64,000 bases of DNA from Prinia subflava (lineage: Eukaryota > Chordata > Aves > Passeriformes > Cisticolidae). Below, piece after piece: positions 51,346-64,000 of the stretch. A program made the position numbers and the translations under genes. Every line of letters begins with the position of its first letter. Position 1 is the stretch's first letter. The stretch is taken from NCBI RefSeq assembly GCF_021018805.1, contig NC_086253.1, forward strand, positions 35,465,583-35,529,582. The letters are read 5' to 3'. The notes beneath the pieces were generated by a model. That model had not been told where the DNA came from and searched no databases. It was given only the letters and a program-made list of their open reading frames with translations.

Positions 51346-51668
51346 TGTGGGTGATAGCTAGGGACAGGCGCTCGGAAGATCACGTGATGTCACGGGAAGA
51401 TAAGGACCCTCCCCCCGTCCCTTCGGTGGTGGCCCCTCCTAGCCCCATTAGCTTCCCACCAACCACTGACCTTTAGATTCTTTGCCCTCCCACTGACATA
51501 GTAGAAGACCCTTTAGACTATTTAACCCCACGTGTAATACAATAAACCGCCATTTGCCGTCCACCACATTGGTGTAAGCGTGTGAATGGACCGAGTAGCT
51601 CGAGGACGTCGAGCTGCCGTGCTGACTCTTTGAAACCAGGTCGCCATTGCCTCATATCGAAGGCAACA
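51346..51668 (+). repeat. 3' LTR (323 bp)
   Basis: Same as the 5' LTR except T at 51479 where the 5' copy has C (47334). The TATA-type box falls at 51519-51525 and AATAAA at 51541-51546. Ends GAAGGCAACA directly before the second target duplication. Confidence 0.97.
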
Positions 51669-51674
51669 GATTGC
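51669..51674. repeat. Target-site duplication, right copy (GATTGC)
   Basis: Identical to 47195-47200. Marks the end of the retroviral insertion. Confidence 0.97.
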
Positions 51675-54429
51675 CACTAAAACAATGAATAAGGTAAATA
51701 AGGAGGCATACAGACATTAGTTTCTTGGATTTGGAGGGACTGAAAAGACCCCATCTAGTTTTCTTCTCAAAATGAGGAAGTGGTTTGATTATAGGCCATA
51801 AATACTTTCACAGGCTCAAAATATAAGATTAATTAATTTTGCAGAAAAGAGCATAACAAAGACAACTGGCAGAAAGATGAAGCCAGACAAATTCAAATAC
51901 AAAATTAGAAAATTAATTGAGAGTATAGTTAGTTCTCTAATAGAATACATGGGGAAGAAGTACTTCCTGTATCTCTCCTGCTTCAATGAGAACAGTACCT
52001 CTCCTAAAGATTGATTTTTATTACTGTATTTTGTGGAGCTTAGTTTGCTGTACTCATGATGTTTTAAATATTTATTTCAGGATAAATAAATTACTTTCCT
52101 TTGGGGATTTTTGTTTTGCCTTTGTTTTTCCTTAAGTAAGATAATCTACTTGTAGCAGAAGCAAATAATTTATGAAGCCAACATAGTTTTTAATATTTAA
52201 AATCATTATAATTATTACTTTTATATTTATTATTTTTATTGTATTGTTCTTGTATTTTATTTTATTCTTTAATTTAATTTCATTATTTTTCATAATGATC
52301 TCAAAATAAATTATTTTTCCGTTTAATGATTTTTGAAAAATTAAAAAAAAAAGGAATTAAACAATGCTTAGATGATTTTCCTTTGCCTTTTTCTTTCCTC
52401 TTCCTTAATCACAAACATAATTGAAAAAATTCACAGAACAAAATAAAGATGATTGAAATATTCTTATTTCTTTGGAGAGGGAGATTTCGTCAAAATGACT
52501 TTCATGCTCTGGATTTTTGAAAGCTTTGAAGTTTTAATTTAGTTTGTAAATTGTTAAAATTCAAGCTAAACAGAAATTTAACAGCAAGTCAAGCTAGGCA
52601 AGCTTTAAGAATCTCTTTGAAAAGTGGAAGTGTTTGTACTTGAGATATTTCTAAACCCAAAAAAATAAGTAATGCCATTTCCAGAGATTACAAGTTGTTT
52701 TTCAGTATGGTCTCGTGCTCTGTTCCTCCTCTGTTAGTCCAGGCTACAGGTCTGCTTGTGGAAAGGCCTAGGCTGTGTGCACACAAAGAGTATTTCTCCA
52801 GTAGTTAGCCAACCTTTTTGTTCATATTTTTATCAGAAATCCCAGATATGTTTGATTTTATTTTCCCCTCTTCTGAATTTCAGATCAATACAAGTGAGGG
52901 TTTTGTTTATGAAGCTGCTGGTCAGATGGGCTCTAGATAACACTGTGACACTAATGTCTTTTTAAAATTCTGTTGTGTTATATTTAGTTAATAAAGCTGT
53001 TTAGTTTACAATCAATAGAGATGAAGCCTATTTGTACAATGCTTTCAAAGTGCTATGGAAAAAAGATGCTGATTGAGACAGGGGAATTTGCTACTTGCAT
53101 CTTTCAGAAAAAACATGGGCCAAAGCAACTTGTGTCTGTAAAGACATTATTTCTCTTTCACTGTAATTCAAGATAATCCTTTTAAAAATGGGGCTGAGAG
53201 CATTCTTGTAAAGAACTCTCTTACTATTTCCCAAACCCTTCACAGTGGAAGAAATATTGCAGAGTTTACAAAAAGACTGAGAAAAGAAGAGTATATAGGA
53301 AAAAAAAAAGATTACTAGGTCTCACAAGGCTTTTTGTAATGAAAGAAAGTCATATTTTCTTCTCAGTTCATATACAATTGTGGCCTCTGCCTCCAGTCTT
53401 TAAATAACTCTGTGGACAACATTTGAGTTTGTGTGAAAGGCAGCTAAAAGGAGGAATTAAGAATTCCTGAGGTAATTTTCTTAGAGAATGGGTATACTCT
53501 AAGTAGACATAGGAAAACATTAACAAAAATTATAACTGAGTATGATATACTTCAGCAAGTGTTACTTATTAAATTGACAGGTCAATCAAGGTCTTCCAGG
53601 TTTATGCTGATATAACTGCCTACACTCCTGAGACGATAATTTGAGCCATTAATATATTATCTTAGATGATCCCTTAGTGCAAACACGCAAATTGCTAATA
53701 CTGAAATGCATTAATTAAACTATGTTTTATTAATTACTTGTAGACTTCTGAAAAGGCAGTCAAATGTTGCAGATACTAGTTTATAATCTTTAATGATGCC
53801 CTGTTATAGGAAATCCTATTATACTGCCATGATATCCTCTATAAATTGAATACTTAATTTAATTGGCACAGCAGTATTACAGATCCTGTTCTGAATGATG
53901 CTGTTCTGAACTTGTCCTCTTTAGAAAATTTATACAGTCTGAAACAAGTGTTCATGATAAAAAATCTTTCTGACTTGAGGGGGATTCTCGATGAGAAAGA
54001 TGAACATGGCATTACATACCTCAGTTTCAGCCCACTGTATCCAATCCCATCCAGTTTTGCTGCTCTTTACCTCTCAGCATTGAAAGAGAATCTGCAAGTA
54101 TCCAGAATAAGAAGTTAATGCTAGTACTATTGAAGAGCTATCAGTATCATATTTGCTTAATGTCCTTTGAGACCTCTACTCTTCTTTACCACCTGGGGCA
54201 TTTTACTCTTTTTCCCAAACTTTTTTTCAATATTGTCACAAGAATAATTTTAAATTCCCAGCCCATAATTTCTGAGTACTTGAAGCTTCATGTTCCTTTC
54301 CACTCAGCAGATTCTCTCTATACAGATAAGCAGTATAAATTTTCCCATGTTTAATTTAGAGTGTAATTTCCACATGACAGAGCTCTGTCACTTTTTGTAT
54401 ATGGGAAAGAGGCAACACACACCTGGGAT
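51675..54429. other. No gene seen
   Basis: Very AT-rich, notably at about 52190-52320. No gene or named repeat is supported. Confidence 0.5.
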
Positions 54430-54959
54430 GTAGTAAGATTCAATATTAATAATTGTTAAGGTTTATTACCAGGTGGCAAAGACTGAAATGGTTCATGCCT
54501 TAAACATGGTTATGAAGGGGTTTTACCCATTAGAGTAAAAACTGTGTGAAGAAGCTACAGCCACAGAAGCCCACCCTTCCTTGAAGATGCCTGACTGGAA
54601 CTTTGAACTGTGAGTTAAGCCACCTAGGTAAGACAAAGGGGACACTACTGTTCAATCATCTTAGGTCTCGGGAGCAGTAAAAAAGGCTGAATGAAAAGAA
54701 TGCATTCATGAGAAAGGCAAACACAGCAGAAAGTCACCCCTGGCTGGGTTTGGGTGGAGGGAGACCACATCTCACAGAGGCCAGGTTTACACAGACTTCC
54801 CCCAACCAAGGAGGGAGGAGGAGGTTTCGGCTCTGTGGTGTAACCTCTGGCCAGAGGCAGTGAACACCCATCCCCATCCTCCCTTACACAAACTAGCCCA
54901 GCTGTGGAACCCCCAACTCCACAGACCACATCCATGGGGCATTTTTGTGGGAGGCAGCT
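54430..54959. other. GC-richer segment, possible repeat of unknown type
   Basis: This stretch leads into the LTR that follows. It has TTATTACC-type sequence near 54466 and a C-rich part at about 54740-54900. It may belong to the adjoining LTR or to another, reversed LTR, but no ends are visible. Open frames over it show no domain. Confidence 0.3.
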
Positions 54960-55430
54960 GAGGGGGTGTCATAATCCATCAAAGATCCCCCTGAAATGCT
55001 CCCCAGACTCATTCCTGAGGCCTTGCTCCACAGTATCCCACGTGATACAAAGAGATGCAACAGATCCCGAGACTGCTGCAAGAGACTGTCAAACTCTCCC
55101 TGGCCTGGGAAGGCACCTGGGCCTTCCCACCTGGCCTGAAAGTGTATTAATCCATTGCATTCTTTGCTTTTTGGGGGGACCCTCACCACCAAGACCACCA
55201 TCTGGATCCACAGAGTGGTGGATATTTTCTTTGATCTGTCTCTGTCACTCTCTTTCTGATCCCCCACCTCTTTACTATTTCTTTCTATTCCTTTCTCTCT
55301 CCCTCTCATATTCATTATTAAATAAAATCCTTACTATAGACTTTGGTATAGGGTCTCGTTTGCCCCTTAGCTCAGGCAGAGGCATTTTTAATAACTTTAA
55401 AAACTGTACTGCAACATCATTCCAAGCTCT
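54960..55430 (+). mobile_element. ERV LTR, plus strand (start approximate)
   Basis: The 3' half has a long pyrimidine tract (55232-55310), then TTAAATAAAATCCTTACTAT with the polyadenylation signal, then GACTTTGGTATAGGGTCTCG. The end ACTGCAACA is near 55413. The order matches the minus-strand LTR at 29.1 kb, to which it is clearly related. The 5' end is uncertain; it may begin earlier. No primer site follows, so it is probably a solo LTR. Confidence 0.6.
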
Positions 55431-58400
55431 GTGTTCCAAGATGTTTTTTGCTTTTTACCTTGACCAAAAAAAAATACATATAATGAGATTGTCTTGTGTA
55501 TATATTTTTAATTAATAAGTACATTCAAATAAGTACATTTAATAAGTTATTTCCTTTTGCTTAGCTTGTATTTCTGAAACAAAGTCTAGCAGCAGATAGA
55601 GTGATAAACACAGGACAGTGCAAGAGAGAAAGGCGACTAAAATCAAATTTATTAGGTTCTGGGGAGATTATAATAGAAGCTTTTTTAGACAGTAAAAAAG
55701 GGTGGCTTTCAATGGTCTGCTTTTTCTTCTAGGTTTGAAGAGGAATGAGCACAGAAAAGAATTTTGATTAGGTGGAGAAAAGGATGACATATTAAACTAC
55801 ATTTTCCTGACATAGTGGGACATAAAAATCCCATTTATAAAATAGTCATTAAAATGATTATTTATAATGAATTCATAGTAAAAAGAGCAAGAATGTGAAG
55901 AAAGAGGGAAAATTTAAACTTAGATTGCATTTTGCATTGAAAATTAGCAGAAATCTTGCTGTTGTGAAATTCCTATTTTTAGAACTTAAACCCTCACCAA
56001 ATTTTCCAGAGTTCAGCGAGGAATGACTGCAGTCACCTCAGCTGGTAGTCAGTTTGAGGCCTTACAAATGAGTACCCATGTGACTCTGTTACACAGTGCT
56101 GCCGTGGCTTGATACGGGTCACGAGGTCTGCACCCTTTGTAAGGCTTCAGGACTGGGTTTGTCATTCTCGCTCATTGTGAACTTTTTTTGACCTGCCTGC
56201 AGCTTTGTTTTCCTTGCTTTAGCTGTGACAGCAATTTCTTTAATTGACCAGATGCCTAAGGCTAACTTCTTTTACTTTTTAGCTGTTTATGTTACAGCCA
56301 TACACAGTTTTATTGAGCTGGCAGTGCATACAGTTAGTTTTTTGCAGGTAGCAATAATGAGTGGCTGCTGTAGGAAGAATAAGGTACTATCACCCTAACA
56401 CTGTGATGTAGTGCAGAGACATACAAGCCTCATATTATATCTGGGCTACTGAGGAGACACAGGGTTTGGCACAGAAGAGTATTGGCACCTGGGACATAAG
56501 AGCAGAAAAAGAGCAGAAACCCAAAAAAGTGTGTGTATCAATTTTAACTACATTAGTATTCTTTCTTTTTCTATTACAATTATATCTGGGCTGATTATGT
56601 TTAGACTAGTTTTCAGTTATTCTGACTATGTTTTCGCTTATAGGGTGTGCTGCTGCTTTGCTGTTTTTAGCTTAATAATTGCCCTAAGATATGATCTTGA
56701 AAATCACACTGAGCTGCATAACTGATGTCATAACTATATCTCTATGTCACAGAGTATGTTTTTATAAATTATTTTAAGATATAATCTAAGACTTTTAAAA
56801 AACTCTATTTTTGGAGGTAAAAAACATTGGGATCCAATAAGTTTTATCTGACAATATGAAGAGAGCTTAGTTTTATTCTTTCTTAAGTCATTGAAAACTC
56901 TTCCTGATCCTAGTTAAGCACTAAAGTAACAACAAGGGGGAAATATTTTTTAAGGTTTTAATATAGCAACTTGTTCCTTTTTGAAATATTTGTGTTTTTT
57001 CCTCTGTTGCTGGACACTTCCTGTGAAAGCACTATGAAAATTTTGAATTTGGTAAATGAAAGATCAAAACAGTAACTTTCACTCTACCAGAAGCATTTCC
57101 CATATATGCACTGAAAAACACATACACTTAAAATCACTGACTAGATGGCAATAATTATTTTTCTGGGAAGCACAATGAACACTGCTTTCTGACATGAACT
57201 CTTTCTACAGCTTGATGGAGTGCTATATAATTTTCTCCCTGAGCAAAGAGACTATGATGATTTTTTGCTCCCAGCCAGTAAGGAAAAAGGTAGTTTATGA
57301 ATGAGTTAAAAGGAGAGAATGCATTTGAACAGGGTATTGTTCAAATACATTAAATACATACATTATGTTCAAATACTTGAAATAATTTATAAATTTCTCT
57401 CACATGCTCTGGTGGTCACTGTACTTTACAGACACTTGAAGCCTCGAATTTAGACAGACAGAAAGTCCAGGAGGCTATTTTAACAGATTTGGGTAAAAAA
57501 ATTGGTGCATTTCTTAAGGGCTGTAATTGGGCAGGTGAAGCACAAAGTTTCTGGCTTTTTCTGAATGCTGATGGAGGGAGGATGAAAGTTTATCCCAGAT
57601 GAAAATATCCAGATTTTCATTCTATTTGCTTAACAACAGTGCCTGTAAAAAAACCAAGAATGTAAATCTATTCAAGGTAGTGTGCTACTACATAGTTCTG
57701 TAAAGATGAAGAGAGGTATTATTATCTCCATTTTATTATTGGTTAACAGAAAAACTGATATTTTACTGAAACTATTAATAAAACCCCGGCAGAATATAAA
57801 GCTAAAATTAAGTCTTTTGCATCCTCCATTAACTCCTGTAGTGCCACTAGGAACACCTTTTCAAATCAGTATGCTGAGTTGCATTGATTTTAGTATCAGA
57901 TTACATTGTCTCCAGAATCAAAATCAGGAGCCAAAAAAAAAAAAAAAAAGTAGTTATAAGATCTGTAAAGAATCACAAACTTGTTGCAGAGTATGGAAGA
58001 AATGTTTCCTCTGCTGAGCTGCAAATACTAATCCAAAGTTACCAGTGCTGATCCTGTAAAAAAACCATTTAATTCTATATAAGTGTTGACTAAGATATTT
58101 CTGTCTCGTTTTGTAGGGTTTTCAAACTGTGAAGTTTCATGGAAGCATGGATTGTCCTTGTACTTTCCAGGGAATGACTGGTTTGTGGCACTAGAAACAG
58201 TTTTTGCTAAGCTCTGGCATTGTTTCTTGTCATGCAGAAAATATTGTTCTATTATGTAAAAAACAAAATCAGAAGAGAGGTTATCATTATTAATAACCTA
58301 GACATGGAGAAATATTTTGACTATCATTTTATCTGGAGATGATTCATTTATGTGCAAATGGTTTGCAGTTCACCTCTTTTATTGATTTTTGGCCCAATAT

Positions 58401-60420
58401 ACTGTTTTTGTTGTTTGGCTGCCAGGCTGTTGTAAACTAGAAAAGTGGTCTACAGAAAAGGATAGCTATATCCAGGCTGCAATTTAAGTTATGTGGGATT
58501 CATAATTTTCTTTTCATTTTCCATTTTTCTATTGTTATTTAGAAAAGAGGATTGGGTAGTTTATATACTTCATATTTTGTTCTGTTTATTTTTCTTTGAT
58601 AGAGTCCAAACCCTCAAATACTGGCTCATTCTTTAATGACTTCCTTTTTTGCCTTTTTTTTTTTTTTCTCAGTTGTTCGTTTGGTTTGTTTTGTTTTTCC
58701 TTTATTTGTTTTGTTGTGATTTTTTCCAATATGCATTTTATATAATGAGATTTGGATAAAACTTTTGGTGGAATTTAAAGTCCATCATACATTATGATTT
58801 GAAATCATCCCTTGTGTAATTTCACTGCATTCATTAGTGCTATGCCAGAGGTTAATTTAGCCTCCAGAGTTCTTATTTTGGCAATGAAAATAAATTGTTA
58901 AGATCTGTATTCCTGGAACTGTTTCTTAGTGAAATAGGGGGAAAAAAGAATATTTAGTAACAACTTTGCAAAAAAGATTCTTTCAGCACTACTGTTTCTT
59001 TAAACTACTATGTAAGGGGCCATGACACAGGTCAATAGAATCAGCTGGGTTCTTCACCTGTGTCTTCACTTTCGTCTCTTTTCCCACCTGATGAAACCAT
59101 CCCACTTGTCTCTTATGAAACACTAATAACATTATTTTCCCTCCTTTTCAAACATCAAAAAGCATATTGAGCTTCTCCAGAGAAGTTCACACTGGAGATA
59201 CATGAGAAAAAACAATGTTTTCTTTGACATTCCGTCCAATGATAAAATCATGTCATTTATCATTTTCCTTTCTTTAAGTGAACTATATCAGGATTTTTAA
59301 TCGATAGTTGCCACCTCTAATTGCATCCTTTGTTTTTCCCATCTCTATGGATTCCTAATAAATCATTTAAAAGTCATATGCTCTACCATTACTCATAAGA
59401 CTACAGCAAAAATATTGAAACCTCTAGGTATCTTGTAAACAGATGGCTAGAAGCATAAAAGAATAGCACATTTTCTATGTTTTGGTACAAGTGTATTCAT
59501 TAATTTTTTTAAGGTTAAGGATTATTTTAGCCTTACACTAAAAGCACTAACGATGTGTAATACATGCTGATAATGATCTCTGGGAGAAGGGACTTCCTAT
59601 TGAGAAGTTTGCTCAAAAAGTGTCAGTATAAACATAACGAGCACAGCTGCATGTATTTATATTTGTTGAATATTTCTTTCTTGAAAATTAACCTTTTAAA
59701 ATAACGTAACTTTGAAAAGGTAGAAGAATATTATTTTTAGCTATGGTTGTTTCTTGTTAGGTAAGCATTACTCCCAGCAGGGTGCAAATTAAATGTTCTT
59801 TTCTTACTCTAATTTGATGATAAACTTTCATCAGTGAAGCATGATCATAAAATGATCAGTTGTGCTGTCACAAAACTGTGAATTTGAACTTCACAATCAG
59901 TCAAACACAAACTCTTGTTTGTCATAATGTCTGTGAATTAATTACCTTCTTTTCATGTTAATTCACCAAGTATTATTTATAAAACTTACTAGTGTATGCC
60001 AAATATTAATATAATTATATCATAATACACTAAGTTTACTAGCTAGTAATTTTATTAATTTTAATTTTTCTGGATAAAGACATAGATGATTTTTTTTTTC
60101 TTAAGAAAGGGATATGCCTACATCTAAAGACAAGTTACAATAATATGTGACAATGTTAAGTCTACAGTGTCATGACAACTTTGGACAAAATTATTTTTAA
60201 AGTCACTGTTGTGCCATGGTAGTAGTCTTGCAAAGTTCAAAAGATACTAAGATACAGTAAATTTTAGCCATAGATTAAACAATGTTATTTTTATTCTCTA
60301 TAAAGCCCTTATGTAAAAATCTATAACCCTATTTCCAGTATCATACACACCTGCATTAATTTACCATATGTTGTCAAGTGTATTTTACACTTTAAATAAC
60401 ATACTGATTCTGTATACTGC
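55431..60420. other. No gene seen
   Basis: AT-rich sequence with small A- and T-runs (for example 57933-57949 and 58656-58670). No gene is supported. A patch at about 56030-56250 has more balanced composition, but nothing recognisable. Confidence 0.5.
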
Positions 60421-61409
60421 CTGCGGCGGGTTGATGTTGGCTGAACATCCGGTGCCCACAAAAGCTACTCTATCACTCCCCTCCTCAGCTGGACAGGGGA
60501 GAGAAAACAGAATGGAAGGCTTGTGGATCGAAACAAGAGCAAGGAGAGATTACTCAGCAGCCACTGTAACCAAAACAGGCTTGGGAAAATTAGTTTAATT
60601 TACTATTAATCAAATCACAGTTAGGTAATGAGAAATAAACCCAAATCTTAAAAACACCAGCCCTCTATCCCTCCTTACTTCCTAGGCTTAACTTTACTCA
60701 CAAACTCTACATCCTTCCCGTCATCAATGCAAGGAGATGGGGAATGGGGGCCATGGTCAGTTCATCACATGTCATTTCCACTGCTCCTTCCTCCTCAGGG
60801 GAGGACTCCTCAAACCCTTCCCCTCGTCCAGTGTGGGTCCATTCCGGAGGCTGCAGTTCTTCAGAAGCAGACTGCTCCAGTGCGGGCCCCTTGCAGGATC
60901 ACAAATCCTGGCAGCAAACTGCTCCAGGGTAGGCTCCTCTCACCACAGAGCCACTGCCAGGAGACTGCCCCAGCATGGGATTCCCAGCCTCCTTTTGGCA
61001 TCCATCTGCTCCAGCACTGGGTCCTCCATGGGCTTCAGGTGGATATCTGTTCCATAGTGGACCTCCATGTGCTGCAGGATGTCTTCACCATGGATTCTAG
61101 AAGGATCTCTGCTTCAGCACCTGGAGCACCTTCTCCTCCTTCTTTACAGACCATGAGGTGTTGATCTCACACATTCTCTCTCCTCTCTACAGCTGGAATT
61201 TTCTCTAGCACTGTAAATTTCCCCCTTCTTTAACTCTGTTATCCTAGAAGCATTAACACCATCCCTGATGGGCTCAACCTTGGCCAGTGGTGAGTCTGAG
61301 GCATCTGGCATTGGCTCCATCAGACACAGGGAAAACTTGGGGCAACTTCTCACCAAAATTGCTCCTGTAGCTCCTCTGTTACCAAAAAACTGCCATGCAA
61401 ACCCAATAA
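60421..61409 (-). mobile_element. Solo-like avian ERV LTR (ERVL-like), minus strand
   Basis: In reverse this is the same family as 13670-14908. The plus strand ends ...AAAAAACTGCCATGCAAACC, the complement of the other copy's start, and begins with CGGCGGGTTGATGTTGGCTG, the complement of its end. The hexamer TACTGC occurs at 60415-60420 and again at 61411-61416, a possible target duplication, though the ends are off by one or two bases. The region matching the 39-bp minisatellite (about 61020-61110) has only two or three diverged units. Frames across it are not genes. Confidence 0.7.
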
Positions 61410-62737
61410 TTACTGCCCCATCAGAATTATAAAAGAGAAGATGTTTCTTCACTCAATTATTGTAGAATAATTAAAAACAAAGACACGTTGCTAGTATAAT
61501 TTTGACAGCATTTTTAATTAGAAATAGTTAAGAAATTCAGTAGATCATGTGTTTGAATACTACTGTCCTAGTTTAAATTTCATATTAAATCTAGTTAATT
61601 AGATAAAATTAAATTATTACACTTTAAAAAAAAATTGTTGTGTGACAGATTAATATAGAAATACAATTAATTATTTCCTAAACTTGCACATTATCAATGA
61701 AATTCATAACATGGGGCAAAACTTTCAGGTTTATGTAAAGCAGTTTCTTTTAAATGTCTGGTGAAATCCTAATGTATGCAGATAGATCCATCAATTTACA
61801 AGAGCAGAAAATCAGGGATAAGAAACCCTTTTTTGTGATGTTTTTAATCATATATTTAACATCTACTTTCAAAAAGTTGCTTAAGGCCTTCATTGACATA
61901 ATATTGTTAAGAGTGTAATCTAGATGCAGATAATTCATAAAATTTGGTATACATTTATTTGAGTATGAGAGTGGGTGGAATTAGCTGCCCTTAAGGCTAC
62001 TCTTTTAATCTAGAATAAAATTGGAGTTGTGGCTGTAATCTTCGTTGTCAAAGTGTATTTTTCCTTTTTATAAAGTAAAGAGTGTATGGATCACATAGCT
62101 AGAACTGTGACAGGCTTGGAATCTGCACCTGTTTCCTCCACAACTGAGTCTGCTTCAGCCAATATGAGTTCAAGATGACTCTGTCCAAGAGTTTAGAGTA
62201 ATAAAGACATTAATCCTTTCACACAGCTCAAATAGTTTTTTGAACTATAACTTCAATATGTTCATCTGTCCAGCCTGGAAGATACTGCATTTATCTGTGT
62301 TTAGAAAAACATCTTTATAGGGAGAAGGAGTATGATTCTTTCTAAATCTTACAATTCTGTTGTGAAAAAGAGAAAGTACTATTAAAAGTACTATAGTACT
62401 GTAATAAACCATAAAACAGTGCTAACACTAATGAAAATGTTATCTTTGTTGTGTTTACAAAAGAATTTTGTGCTAATTCAATGATTTTTTGTTTGTTTGT
62501 TTGTTTCAGAATTCTGTCCTCTACATTGTTTTGGACTTTCATAAAGCAAATTCAGTAAAAACAATCAGTATTTATCTATTATTTTTTGAAAAACACTAAG
62601 TTCTACTTCTTTTTTTTTTTTTTTCCTTTTTCATTTCAGTTTAAAAGAAAAAGAAAAAAACATGGTTCATGTACTTCAGTCTTTTCAGAACATCACACTT
62701 ACACTGGTGACTCCCTGAAAGCAGGTAATTAAGAGTT
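61410..62737. other. No gene seen
   Basis: AT-rich sequence with a GTTT run near 62489-62505 and a T-run near 62610-62623. No feature is supported. Confidence 0.5.
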
Positions 62738-62935
62738 ATGGAATCCCATAAAAGTTTGGAAGGGACATCTAGAGAGTCTCCTATTTCTGACTACACCCTG
62801 AAGTCGGGGCAGTGACAGGTTGGAGGTGGAGCTGCCTGTTGAAAATCTCAAGGAGTGGAGGTTTCACAGATTGTCTGGGAAGCCTGGCCATGCTGCAGTA
62901 CCCTTGTAGTGAAAAGTACATTCCTAATGGTTAGC
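62738..62935 (-). mobile_element. Diverged CR1 LINE 3' end, minus strand
   Basis: The plus strand reads TATGGAATCCCATAAAAGTTTGGAAGGGACAT in two blocks resembling the reversed CR1 end. Next come CTCAAGGAGTGGAGGTTTCA, GGGAAGCCTGGCCATGCTGC and a block resembling the reversed 'V.HWN.LP' region. It is more diverged than the other CR1 pieces here. Confidence 0.65.
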
Positions 62936-64000
62936 AAAGATCAAGCCAAGAGTAGGACTGACTCCTTAACTGCAGGCGCCAACGTGTCTTGTTTTACGGT
63001 GTCCAGGCCCATGGAAACTGTTTAAATTAGACAAAACAGTGGAAGAACTGCCTGCAGTATTCTCCCTGGTTGTTAATTTGAAGAATTCCATGTAATCTGA
63101 AGAAATGTAAAGCACAATTTTTCCAACAGATGGACCCTGGTCCAGCTGAGCTGCTTCTACAGAACCTCATAGCCATCTTGTTGGTAGCTTGCTTCACTTC
63201 TATGAGCAGTCAGGCAGTTTTTTCATGGAGAGATTATTGAAAAGCCACAGAACATTGTTGAGGCTTTCTTGCCCTTTGGAATAGAAACTGTGTCTGTTAC
63301 AATGTGCAGAAAGCTGGCAACTCACTCACATATTGATAATAACTGTAAGCCAGTGAGAAAGAGCATAATTTTTCTCTGTAAGGTAGTCACAAAATGGTAC
63401 AACTAAATAGAATTCATAAATGATTTGTAAAGTGGAGAAAAAAGTTATGATCTCAGTCACACCGTCTTGCTAGTAGTGTCAAGGAAAAATGGTGTTTTAA
63501 AGGCATTTAGTCTTTCTTACCTTCTTAAATATTCTGATATTGCCAGCTATAATATTTAACACTTCAGGCATCACAACAAACTATGTATAGTAATAAGGGT
63601 TGATAAATTTTCTTGTAAAAAGACAGTGAAATATATTTCTGTACTTATACTTTGAAATTTGTTTTTATTTGATGCCTCCTTCCCTCCCTCCTGCTTTTTT
63701 TTAGAGTAAGAAATATATGGAAAATAGAGAAATTAATATATACGTAAGATCATGTCTTTTGTAAACACATGTGTACACATTTTAGAAAGGTGTAGAATGC
63801 AAGAAAGGTGTATCAATGAATAAGTGGGTTTCTTTTTGGTTCAAGATGAATATTAGTCTGGAGGCAATTTTGTAGCTAAATTAAAAATCCCAGTTAAATA
63901 CTAATGACAATCTCATTCCACCGTGCAATTTATTGTAAATTGAGAAGAAATCTTCACCTTCACGTCTTTACTTCAGGTTAAAGTTTTTTGACATTAGACC
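62936..64000. other. No gene seen
   Basis: AT-rich sequence to the end of the window. No gene or named repeat is supported. Confidence 0.5.

Larger units (their letters stand above)
47201..51668 (+). mobile_element. Young internally deleted endogenous retrovirus (gag 5' part plus env, no pol)
   Basis: A complete insertion: 6-bp target duplication, 323-bp LTR, primer site, internal region of 3822 bases, polypurine tract and second LTR. A full-length retrovirus would have roughly twice this internal length. The missing part runs from early capsid to the env leader, so nucleocapsid, protease, reverse transcriptase and integrase are absent. The two LTRs differ at one base (47334 C against 51479 T). 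That, together with the perfect duplication, points to a recent insertion, possibly still variable in the population. Gag looks alpharetrovirus/ERVK-like while env is gammaretrovirus-type, so it is a mosaic. It cannot replicate by itself, but its LTRs, primer site and polypurine tract look intact, so it could have been copied in trans. Confidence 0.97.

Noticed and set aside
60368..61452. Frames of 60 to 145 codons on both strands
   Set aside because: They lie in a reversed LTR and match no protein family.

Overview
This window looks like bird nuclear DNA, probably from a songbird. It is AT-rich and gene-poor. It carries several CR1 LINE copies, whose reverse-transcriptase frames can be read by eye, and several avian-type LTRs. 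I see no bacterial or plasmid features, no tRNA or rRNA gene and no multi-exon host gene. The only plausible host coding piece is a possible last exon on the minus strand near 28.5-28.7 kb. 'Bird' is well supported; 'songbird' is an inference from the LTR types.

Layout. 1-13.7 kb holds nothing I can name. 13.7-14.9 kb is a plus-strand LTR containing a 39-bp minisatellite. 17.7 kb has a T-run and 20.6 kb a TTTCA array. 22.7-24.0 kb is a CR1 copy split by a second CR1 in the opposite direction. 25.6-26.4 kb has two more minus-strand CR1 pieces. 28.5 kb is the candidate exon, and 28.8-29.6 kb is a minus-strand LTR with a primer-site-like sequence beside it. 32.2 kb is a short minus-strand LTR. 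34.6 kb is a hexanucleotide array and 38.1-38.6 kb is an uninterrupted (TTCC)122 array. 37.2, 39.7-41.0 and 42.1-42.5 kb are CR1 fragments. 55.0-55.4 kb is a plus-strand LTR, 60.4-61.4 kb is a minus-strand LTR of the same family as the one at 13.7 kb, and 62.7-62.9 kb is a CR1 end.

The centrepiece is a young, internally deleted endogenous retrovirus at 47,201-51,668. Its two 323-bp LTRs differ at one base and are flanked by a perfect 6-bp target duplication (GATTGC). It has an exact tRNA-Phe-type primer binding site and a clear polypurine tract. Inside, a gag 5' part (matrix-like region, PPPY motif, an unusual 63-bp tandem repeat, start of capsid) is joined in the same frame to a gammaretrovirus-type env. 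The rest of capsid, nucleocapsid and all of pol are missing. From the gag ATG at 47,657 to the env stop at 51,175 the frame is broken only by four nonsense codons, with no frameshift. All four could come from tryptophan codons by a single G-to-A change. A splice donor seven codons into gag lies upstream of the first nonsense codon, as in alpharetroviruses.

The element cannot make a functional virus: pol is absent, and both gag and env are truncated. It may still be transcribed from its intact LTR promoter.
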